DNA of 64,000 nt from Flavobacterium sp. (GTDB lineage Bacteria > Bacteroidota > Bacteroidia > Flavobacteriales > Flavobacteriaceae). Location: positions 1,789,871-1,853,870 of the forward strand of contig NZ_CP136574.1 of the NCBI RefSeq assembly GCF_035195345.1. Reading direction: 5' to 3'. The position numbers and the translations under genes were made by a program. The notes under the pieces were generated by a model. It saw only the letters and a list, made by a program, of their open reading frames with translations, was not told the DNA's origin and did no database searches. This document shows, piece by piece, positions 45,183 through 52,191 of this stretch; position 1 is the stretch's first letter; every line of letters starts with the position of its first letter.

Positions 45183-45912
45183 GATAGTTTATATACTAGT
45201 TTTGTTGCTTAGTGGCATGCTTTTTAGTCAAGAGAAAGATAAAAACCTGTACAATGGAAATCAATCTTTTGCTCAAAAAAGTTATACCAATGCCGAAGCA
45301 GATTATAGGGTAACCGAATCAAAAAAATCGCCCAAAAAAGCAGTTGCAGGATATAATTTAGGTAATAGTATTTACAGACAAAATCAACATGGTGAAGCAC
45401 AAATAAAATATATTCAGGCTTTAGAAACGGCAAAAACCAAAGTCGAAAAACATCGAATTTATCATAATTTAGGAAATACTTTTATGTTGGACAAAAATTA
45501 TGAAGCGGCTGCTGAAGCGTATAAAAATGCGTTACGTAATAACCCGTTTGATGAAGAAACACGCTATAATTACGCTTTAGCTAAAAAGAAGAAAAAAGAG
45601 AATCCACCACCAAAAAACGACAAGAAAGATAATAAAGGAAAAGGTGGTCAAGACAAAAAACCACAACCAGAAAATAACAAAAACGATAAGGAAAACAAAA
45701 ACGATCCTAATAAAGAAGGTGATAAAGACAAAAACAAAGGGGATGGTGAGAAAAAAGAAGATGAAAAAGAAAATCCAAAACCAAGTGGTGCTGATAAACA
45801 GCGAATCAATAATATCTTAGATGCCGTAAATAATGCAGAAAAGAAAGTGCAGGACAAAGTAAATGCAAAAAAAGTAAAAGGACGTCCAGCTTCAAATGAA
45901 AAAGATTGGTAA
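45175..45912 (+). CDS. batC: BatC (TPR protein)
   Basis: This 245-residue protein has a signal peptide and about three TPR repeats at 25-140 (for example HRIYHNLGNTFMLDKNYEAAAEAYKNAL). A low-complexity tail rich in Lys, Asn, Asp and Pro covers about 140-205, and a short helix ends it. It is a likely scaffold for BatA and BatB. The start overlaps batB by eight bases. Confidence 0.9.
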   Translation: MNKIVYILVLLLSGMLFSQEKDKNLYNGNQSFAQKSYTNAEADYRVTESKKSPKKAVAGYNLGNSIYRQNQHGEAQIKYIQALETAKTKVEKHRIYHNLGNTFMLDKNYEAAAEAYKNALRNNPFDEETRYNYALAKKKKKENPPPKNDKKDNKGKGGQDKKPQPENNKNDKENKNDPNKEGDKDKNKGDGEKKEDEKENPKPSGADKQRINNILDAVNNAEKKVQDKVNAKKVKGRPASNEKDW

Positions 45913-45915
45913 TTC

Positions 45916-47688
45916 ATGAAAAAGACATTTTTAATTTTATTAACATCATTATTCTATTTTTCTGTTTCCGCTCAAGTAAAATTTGAAGCGCAAACAGAGA
46001 GGAGTTCTTATGGTTTAAATGAACGAATTCAATTAGTTTTCACTATAAATAATGAAGGAGATAATTTTGAACCACCAAAATTTTCAGGTTTTAAAACAGA
46101 AGGCCCTTTTATTAATAAAGGGAATCAAACTTCTATAACTATTGTAAATGGAAAAGTAACCCAAAAAAGAGAAATTTCTACGCAAGTTATCTATTATTTA
46201 ACCCCAGTAAAAAAAGGTGTTTTTACTATAGGTTCTGCTTCCATTCAATTTAATGAAACTACGTATAAATCGGCGCCAATTAGAATTACGATTACCGATC
46301 CAATAGAAATACCGTCTTATCCTGGACAACCTAACAACATGAATTATGGGGAAGGAATTCATTTGGTGGCTGAAATGTCAACAAAGAATCCTTATGTCAA
46401 CCAACCCGTTACTGTAATATACAAATTGTATTTTGAGCCAAGATCAACCGTTGGAAATTTCAGAAATTTTAAAGCACCTAAATACGAAGATTTTTGGAGT
46501 CAATATATCGATATGAAACAACTTCGTGCCGAAAGAGGAAAATTCAACGGAAAAGATTATAGCATGGTGGTGCTTCGAAAAGTGATTTTATATCCTTTAG
46601 AAGCGGGTGCTAAAAAAATAGAACCTTTCAAAATCGAATTAGATGCCGAAGTACCAACAGGCCGTCGTGATTGGTTTGGAGAATATGAAATGAGATTGAT
46701 TCAAAAATCACTTTCAACAGGTGTTCAAACAATTAACGTAAAAGCTTTGCCAGAAAACAATAAACCATCAAGTTTTACAGGAGCTGTTGGAAATTTTGAT
46801 TTCAAAGTAGTGCCATCAAAAACCACGTTAAAAGCTGGAGAATCGTTAGATTTAGAAGTCAGTGTTTCGGGAAAAGGGAATTTAAAATTGTTTAACTTAC
46901 CAAAACCAATTGTGCCAAGTGCGCTAGAAATGTACGATCCAGCACATATTGAAAATGTGCAAACGCCTGTTACAGGAATTGTTGGAAAAGTATCAGATAA
47001 ATATACGATTATTCCTCAGTTCAAAGGAAAATACACAATTAAACCTATTGAGTTTTCGTACTATGATTTGGCAAGTAATTCATACAAAACCATTACATCA
47101 AAAGAAATTACTATTGATGTAGCAGAAGGTGACGGAACAGTAGTTTCTAACAAAGAAAATGCAAATAAGCAAGCCATTCAGAAAAAGGAAGTATTTCAAT
47201 ATAATAAATTAAAAACAGAATTTGTTTCAGCATCTAGAGAAGATTTCTTGGGTTCTGGATTGTTTTATAGTTTGTTATTGGCGCCATTATTATTGATTCC
47301 GATTGTGATGATTGCTAGAAAACAAAAAGAAGCAAAAGATGCCGATGTTGTGGGTAATCGAGTTAGAAATAATAACCGATTAGTGAAGAAATATTTATCG
47401 GAAGCCAAAAAACAAATGGGCGACAAAGTACCGTTTTATATGGCAATGGAAAAAGCGTTACACAATTTCTTAAAAGCCAAATTACACATCGAAACGGTTG
47501 AAATGAGTAAAGAAAATATTATTGAAATATTGCAAAATAAAAACGCATCTGAAAGTAGTGTCAATCAGTTTATGGAATTAATGAATGATTGTGAATTCGC
47601 AAGATATGCACCAGCAACTGACACCGCAATGCACAACGATTTTGACAGAGCTATCGAAATAATTACCGAACTTGAAAAACAAATTTAA
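45916..47688 (+). CDS. batD: BatD (oxygen tolerance protein)
   Basis: This 590-residue protein has a signal peptide (1-19) and a series of BatD beta-sandwich domains (RSSYGLNERIQLVFTINNEGDNFEPP onward). A transmembrane helix lies near 443-462 (LLAPLLLIPIVMIARKQK), followed by a short helical cytosolic tail. It begins four bases after batC. The tail resembles the central segment of the BatD-like gene at 41507. Confidence 0.92.
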   Translation: MKKTFLILLTSLFYFSVSAQVKFEAQTERSSYGLNERIQLVFTINNEGDNFEPPKFSGFKTEGPFINKGNQTSITIVNGKVTQKREISTQVIYYLTPVKKGVFTIGSASIQFNETTYKSAPIRITITDPIEIPSYPGQPNNMNYGEGIHLVAEMSTKNPYVNQPVTVIYKLYFEPRSTVGNFRNFKAPKYEDFWSQYIDMKQLRAERGKFNGKDYSMVVLRKVILYPLEAGAKKIEPFKIELDAEVPTGRRDWFGEYEMRLIQKSLSTGVQTINVKALPENNKPSSFTGAVGNFDFKVVPSKTTLKAGESLDLEVSVSGKGNLKLFNLPKPIVPSALEMYDPAHIENVQTPVTGIVGKVSDKYTIIPQFKGKYTIKPIEFSYYDLASNSYKTITSKEITIDVAEGDGTVVSNKENANKQAIQKKEVFQYNKLKTEFVSASREDFLGSGLFYSLLLAPLLLIPIVMIARKQKEAKDADVVGNRVRNNNRLVKKYLSEAKKQMGDKVPFYMAMEKALHNFLKAKLHIETVEMSKENIIEILQNKNASESSVNQFMELMNDCEFARYAPATDTAMHNDFDRAIEIITELEKQI

Positions 47689-47774
47689 CCACTAAACACT
47701 AGTTTGTCATGCAGAACTCGTTTCAGCTTCTCAAATGATTGATTAAGATATAAGTCTGGTTTAACAAAAAAATC

Positions 47775-48533
47775 ATGAAAAAATACATTCTCCTTTTCAT
47801 ACTAACATTTCAATTCGCTTTAGCAAACGAATCAATCGACGCTACTTTCAAAAAAGCAAACGATTTGTACAACAAAGGCGATTACGAACAAGCAGTAAGA
47901 TCTTTCGAAAGCATTGTAAATCAGGGCAGCGAATCGGCCGATTTGTATTTTAATATTGCCAATTGCTATTACAAATTAGGAAAAGTGGCGCCATCAATTT
48001 ACAACTACGAAAAAGCATTACTTTTAAACCCAGATGACGAAGCCATTCAAACCAATTTGTCTTTTGCGCAAAAGATGGCTATAGACGACATTAAAATCCT
48101 TCCAGAAGTCGGTTTCAAAAAAATGGTAAAAGAGTTCACCAGCATATTTCATTATGACACTTGGGCTTGGATTGCCGTTTTTATTGCTTTCCTGAGTTTG
48201 CTTTCATTTTTAGGCTATTATTTCGGAAATACCGTATTACTAAAACGTACTTTTTTCAGTTTATTCCTGCTGTTTTTAGTTGGAATTGGCGTAACCGTTT
48301 TCTCCGCTTTTTTACAAAAGAATTTCGATGCAAATTACAATCCAGCCATCGTTTTTGCAGAATCAACGACTTTGAAAGCCGAACCAAAAAATAGTTCTGA
48401 AGATGTTGTAACGCTTCATGAAGGAACAAAAGTCTTCGTTTTAGAAGAATTAGGCAACTGGAAACAAGTAGAACTCACCGACAAAACCAAAGCGTGGATT
48501 GACAAAGAAGCGATTAAGGAAGTGAAGGAATAA
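47775..48533 (+). CDS. batE: BatE (TPR and SH3-like membrane protein)
   Basis: This 252-residue protein has a signal peptide, two or three TPR units (about 20-95), two membrane helices near 128-172 and a C-terminal SH3-like domain (TLKAEPKNSSEDVVTLHEGTKVFVLEELGNWKQVEL). It is the last Bat gene. The 86-bp gap before it shows no hairpin or recognisable element. Confidence 0.9.
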   Translation: MKKYILLFILTFQFALANESIDATFKKANDLYNKGDYEQAVRSFESIVNQGSESADLYFNIANCYYKLGKVAPSIYNYEKALLLNPDDEAIQTNLSFAQKMAIDDIKILPEVGFKKMVKEFTSIFHYDTWAWIAVFIAFLSLLSFLGYYFGNTVLLKRTFFSLFLLFLVGIGVTVFSAFLQKNFDANYNPAIVFAESTTLKAEPKNSSEDVVTLHEGTKVFVLEELGNWKQVELTDKTKAWIDKEAIKEVKE

Positions 48534-48540
48534 TTTCATC

Positions 48541-49266
48541 ATGTCAAAAAAAGGCACATTTATAATTTTATTAATCATAGCAACAATTTCAGTTGGTTTT
48601 TATCAATTTGGTAAGCCAGCTAATGAAGATGACAGATTTGTAAGTTATATTGTGAATCCAAAAAAGCAGAATTTAGAATTTTTTTGGAAAAACAAAAAAG
48701 AAGAGCATTTTAAAAATGCTGAAAATTTAATTTCATGGCTTAAAAGTAAAAACAAAAAACTGCTGTTTTCAACTAATGGCGGAATGTATAAAAAAGACAA
48801 TTCACCCCAAGGATTGTATGTTGAAAACACAATTACTAAATCAGAAATTGAAACTTCAAATGGGAAAGGCAATTTTTATTTAAAGCCAAATGGTGTTTTT
48901 TATCTTACAACGGATAAAAATCCAATGATTTGCAAAACGGAAAATTTTTTGAGTAATGAAAAGATAAAATATGCAACTCAATCGGGTCCAATGTTGGTAA
49001 TTGATGGCGAAATTCATACTGCATTTAAAAAGAATTCTACCAATTTAAATATTCGTAATGGCGTTGGGATTTTACCAAACAATCAAATCATATTTGCTAT
49101 TTCAAAAAAGGAAATCAATTTTTATGATTTTGCCGAATATTTTAAAAAACTTGGATGCAAAAACGCCTTATACTTAGACGGATTTGTGTCAAGAACCTAT
49201 CTTCCAGAAAAGAATTGGAATCAAATCGATGGAAATTTTGGTGTAATAATCGGAGTTACAGAATAA
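48541..49266 (+). CDS. Phosphodiester glycosidase-family protein
   Basis: This 241-residue protein has an N-terminal signal or membrane anchor and the NAGPA/DUF2233-type fold. NGGMYKKDNSPQGLYVEN, NGVFYLTTD, ATQSGPMLVIDGEIH, IRNGVGILPNN and the terminal LYLDGFVSRTYLP are the conserved elements. It may cleave a sugar-phosphodiester bond. It follows batE by seven bases and may be co-transcribed with the Bat genes. Confidence 0.85.
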   Translation: MSKKGTFIILLIIATISVGFYQFGKPANEDDRFVSYIVNPKKQNLEFFWKNKKEEHFKNAENLISWLKSKNKKLLFSTNGGMYKKDNSPQGLYVENTITKSEIETSNGKGNFYLKPNGVFYLTTDKNPMICKTENFLSNEKIKYATQSGPMLVIDGEIHTAFKKNSTNLNIRNGVGILPNNQIIFAISKKEINFYDFAEYFKKLGCKNALYLDGFVSRTYLPEKNWNQIDGNFGVIIGVTE

Positions 49267-49269
49267 CTA

Positions 49270-49791
49270 TTAATTCTCACTCTCAACTCCCGACTTCAAA
49301 CTACCATACCAACCTTCAATCGTAGGATAAATCGCTTTTGAAATATTCTGAATTGGGTTATAAAAAAGCGAGTGCTCTTGCGTTTCTTTAGAAAGCACTA
49401 TGTTATTGATGTTGATTTTCTCAAAAATAAAAAGTGCCACACTCAACGCTAAAATCGTTTTCAATACGCTAAAAATTACACCTGCCAATTTATTAATCCA
49501 ACCTAGAAAAGCAAAATCGACTAATTTGGTTAAAATTTTTGCACTCAAGTGAATTGCAATCACCACCAACAAAAACGTGATGATAAAAGCCGTAATTTCA
49601 ATATATTTCGGATTCCAACTCGGGAAAATTCCAGTAAAAATAGCACCTACTAAATTCGAAAATTTAATCGCTAAGTAAATTCCTAAAATCAAAGCCACAA
49701 ACGAAGCAACTTCTACAAAAAGCCCGTTTTTCAAACCTTTATAAACCGCAAAACCCAATAAAACCGCAAAAACAATATCAATAAAACTCAT
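49270..49791 (-). CDS. CvpA-family membrane protein
   Basis: This 173-residue protein has four hydrophobic helices. It starts with MSFIDIVFAVLLGFAVYKGLKNGLFVEV, the typical CvpA beginning. The 49848 ATG is rejected because it would add an unrelated hydrophobic extension. CvpA proteins are tied to envelope functions and colicin V phenotypes; the exact role is unknown. The gene converges on the phosphodiester glycosidase gene with a three-base gap. Confidence 0.88.
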   Translation of the reverse strand: MSFIDIVFAVLLGFAVYKGLKNGLFVEVASFVALILGIYLAIKFSNLVGAIFTGIFPSWNPKYIEITAFIITFLLVVIAIHLSAKILTKLVDFAFLGWINKLAGVIFSVLKTILALSVALFIFEKININNIVLSKETQEHSLFYNPIQNISKAIYPTIEGWYGSLKSGVESEN

Positions 49792-49827
49792 TTGAAAGAA
49801 AATAGAATAAAGAACAAAGACGATAGA

Positions 49828-49860
49828 TTGCTTAAAAAACAAAACCATCGATTATCTTTG
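49828..49860 (+). promoter_or_regulatory. Promoter upstream of the 118-residue hypothetical gene
   Basis: TTG at 49828-49830 and TATCTTTG at 49853-49860 have a 22-base spacer, within the Bacteroidota range. The ATG is at 49927. Confidence 0.55.
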
Positions 49861-49926
49861 CAAAACTAATATAGAAAGTTGGGAATAGTCTTTTTTCTTT
49901 TCTCTTTTTTCTTTCATCTGTAAAAA

Positions 49927-50283
49927 ATGTCAAGAGACGAACAATTAAAACAGCGTTGGGAAAGCGTTGTCAATATATTATCAGAAAAATTTTCAAGCGG
50001 AGAAGACCTTGATTTAGAAGGAATTATCTACTTAATTGGTGTACAAGAATTAGGAAAAATCCATGCTGCTTTCAAAAAAGATGAAAAAGTAAATCTGATG
50101 CACATTGCTATTTGTCGTTTGTTAGAGCCTTACGGTTACTACGAATTTGAGTATTTTGATAACGAAGGTTGGCCGCATTACAAAGTAAAAGAAGAATTGC
50201 CACCACTAAAAGCAGGTGAACAAGCCGTACTAATGAAAGAAGCAATTGTAAGCTACTTTTTAGAGAAAGAATTAATTGACTAA
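49927..50283 (+). CDS. Conserved hypothetical protein, 118 residues
   Basis: I do not recognise a family. The protein is acidic and soluble, has no signal peptide, and contains EQLKQRWESVVNILSEKF and IYLIGVQELGKIHAAFKKDEKVNLMHIAICRLLEPYGYYEF. It looks helical in the N-terminal half. It has a good promoter and precedes pheS, separated by a palindrome. No catalytic residues were evident. Confidence 0.8.
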   Translation: MSRDEQLKQRWESVVNILSEKFSSGEDLDLEGIIYLIGVQELGKIHAAFKKDEKVNLMHIAICRLLEPYGYYEFEYFDNEGWPHYKVKEELPPLKAGEQAVLMKEAIVSYFLEKELID

Positions 50284-50297
50284 TTAATTTATAGTAC

Positions 50298-50318
50298 AGA
50301 CAAGTCAATGACTTGTCT
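50298..50318. repeat. Perfect palindrome, AGACAAGTCA class
   Basis: AGACAAGTCA and TGACTTGTCT are perfect 10-bp arms with a single central base. Its right arm supplies the TTG of the candidate pheS promoter. Confidence 0.8.
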
Positions 50319-50341
50319 CTCAAAAAAAATCCATAAATTTG
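50313..50341 (+). promoter_or_regulatory. Promoter of pheS
   Basis: TTG at 50313-50315 and TAAATTTG at 50334-50341 have an 18-base spacer. The ATG is 19 bases beyond the -7 box, so the leader is short. Confidence 0.58.
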
Positions 50342-50359
50342 CATTTTACAAAACGAGCG

Positions 50360-51379
50360 ATGACAGAAACGATTAAAGCCCATATTGAAGAAGTAAAATC
50401 TTTTCAAACCGATAATAAAGAACAATTAGAAGCCTTCCGAATTAAGTATTTAGGAAGTAAAGGCTTGTTGAAAGACTTTTTTGCCGAATTCAAAAATGTT
50501 CCAAACGAACAAAAGAAAGAATTTGGTCAAGTCATCAACGAATTGAAAACTTCGGCAGAAGAAAAAGTAAAAAGCATTCAAGACGCTTTAGAAAATAAAG
50601 AAGAAGCAAAAGGAATTTACGGCGATACAACGCGCCCGGGAGAAGCGATGAACATTGGTTCTCGCCACCCAATTTCTATTGTAAAAAACCAAATGATTGA
50701 TATTTTTTCAACCATTGGTTTTAACGTGTCTGAAGGTCCAGAAATCGAAGACGATTGGCACAATTTTACCGCATTAAATTTACCAGAATACCATCCGGCA
50801 AGAGATATGCAGGATACGTTTTTCATTCAAACCAATCCTGATGTTTTATTGCGTACACACACTTCATCAGTGCAAGTGCGTTATATGGAAAACAATAAAC
50901 CGCCAATCCGTACGATTTCTCCAGGAAGAGTGTTCCGTAACGAGGCTGTTTCCTCGCGTTCGCACTGTATTTTCCATCAAGTGGAAGGTTTGTATATTGA
51001 CAAAGACGTTTCGTTTGCCGATTTAAAACAGACTTTGTTGTATTTTACGAAAGAAATGTTCGGAAAATCGAAAATCAGATTACGTCCATCGTATTTCCCA
51101 TTTACAGAACCAAGTGCTGAAATCGATATTTATTGGGGATTAAAAACCGAAACCGATTACAGAATTACCAAAGGAACCGGTTGGTTAGAAATTGGTGGTT
51201 GCGGCATGGTTGACCCTAACGTATTGAAAAACTGCGGCATCAATCCAGACGAACACACTGGTTTTGCTTTCGGAATGGGAGTAGAGCGTATTGCCATGTT
51301 GTTGTACCAAATTGGTGATATCCGTATGTTTTATGAAAACGACGTTCGTTTCTTAGAGCAATTCAAATCAAGTATATAA
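50360..51379 (+). CDS. pheS: Phenylalanyl-tRNA synthetase alpha subunit
   Basis: This 339-residue class II synthetase subunit charges tRNA-Phe together with PheT. Class II motif 2 is in FRNEAVSSRSHCIFHQVEG and motif 3 in GFAFGMGVERIAML. The start at 50360 (MTETIKAHIEEVK) is preferred to the ATG at 50339, which falls in the promoter region. PheT is not adjacent; it must lie elsewhere. Confidence 0.97.
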   Translation: MTETIKAHIEEVKSFQTDNKEQLEAFRIKYLGSKGLLKDFFAEFKNVPNEQKKEFGQVINELKTSAEEKVKSIQDALENKEEAKGIYGDTTRPGEAMNIGSRHPISIVKNQMIDIFSTIGFNVSEGPEIEDDWHNFTALNLPEYHPARDMQDTFFIQTNPDVLLRTHTSSVQVRYMENNKPPIRTISPGRVFRNEAVSSRSHCIFHQVEGLYIDKDVSFADLKQTLLYFTKEMFGKSKIRLRPSYFPFTEPSAEIDIYWGLKTETDYRITKGTGWLEIGGCGMVDPNVLKNCGINPDEHTGFAFGMGVERIAMLLYQIGDIRMFYENDVRFLEQFKSSI

Positions 51380-51385
51380 CATTTA

Positions 51386-51418
51386 AATCCTGACAGGCTT
51401 CAAAAACCTGTCAGGATT
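51386..51418. repeat. Inverted repeat, CCTGACAGG class
   Basis: AATCCTGACAGG (51386-51397) and CCTGTCAGGATT (51407-51418) are perfect 12-bp arms with a nine-base loop. There is no T-run, so it is a repeat rather than a terminator, and it sits directly after pheS. Confidence 0.8.
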
Positions 51419-51427
51419 CTTCAAAAT

Positions 51428-51835
51428 ATGAAAAGAGACATTATCATCCCAAAAGTAGCAAACGTTCACATTGTAGCTTTTCAAGAATGGAACGACGATT
51501 TCATGGAGAATTCTTGGTACGCTTATTTAATAAACGATACCGATGATTTGCTAGAAATGGCTATGGTAGTTTCAAGCGCTTATGGTTTAATCAATGGTGA
51601 AGAACGCAAAACGGGAACTTTTCGTCATGCGTTTGCCAAAGTAGAACCAAGAACCGCCGTTAAAGTTGAATTGTTAGAAAACAACGTTTTACAATTGAAT
51701 AACGAATTCATGTTGTCGTATTTTTCAAACGGTCAATTATTCGATAAAACCTTCGTTTTCAGAACCAATTCCATCAATGATAAAGCTACTGCTGATTTAC
51801 CAATTATCAACAAAAGAGGCGTTTTCGCGAATTAA
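51428..51835 (+). CDS. Conserved hypothetical protein downstream of pheS, 135 residues
   Basis: I do not recognise a family. It is a small soluble protein with KVANVHIVAFQEWNDDFMENSWYAYLIND near the N-terminus and a beta-rich pattern (TFRHAFAKVEPRTAVKVELLENNVLQLNNEFMLSYF). No signal peptide or catalytic motif is visible. It starts 10 bases after a palindrome that follows pheS, so it may be co-expressed. Confidence 0.8.
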   Translation: MKRDIIIPKVANVHIVAFQEWNDDFMENSWYAYLINDTDDLLEMAMVVSSAYGLINGEERKTGTFRHAFAKVEPRTAVKVELLENNVLQLNNEFMLSYFSNGQLFDKTFVFRTNSINDKATADLPIINKRGVFAN

Positions 51836-51864
51836 CATTTTCCCTGCGAGGTTTCAAAATAACT

Positions 51865-51899
51865 AAACCACGAATTCAGAAATGTCTTTGTGGTTTTTT
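51865..51899 (+). terminator. Intrinsic terminator after the 135-residue gene
   Basis: AAACCAC (51865-51871) pairs with GTGGTTT (51890-51896) and is followed by TTT, giving a T-run of six. It opens the 356-bp gap before the GH92 gene. Confidence 0.65.
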
Positions 51900-51905
51900 G
51901 TTTAC

Positions 51906-52115
51906 ACCACATAGAAACATAGATTAACTTTATAAATTTAAGGTATTTCATTTTACATAGTCAACATAGGAAAACTTATATGAACTCATATAAACAAAGA
52001 CTTTTCATGCTTTCTTATTTGACTTATATGTTTAAAATCAACACAATTCTATTGTTACCTCAAAAAAGTGTAATGCCTAAAAGCAAAACAAGAAAAACCT
52101 ATGTTTCTATGTGGT
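51906..52115. repeat. Gene-less inverted-repeat element, ACCACATAG class (copy B)
   Basis: A perfect 17-nt terminal inverted repeat (51906-51922 with 52099-52115) encloses 210 bp with no ORF. Inside, ACTTATATG occurs at 51974-51982 and again at 52022-52030, the latter followed by TTTAAAA. The second copy gives a 15-nt exact match to the right end of the GxxExxY unit at 22637-22651. This element fills most of the gap before the GH92 gene. The remaining 76 bases hold only a weak TACCTTTA box (52162-52169). Confidence 0.75.
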
Positions 52116-52191
52116 AAAACTCAAAAATAGCTTTACCCTTACAACAATTAGAAAATATTTTTACCTTTAAGAAATTTTTCATCCCAACAAC

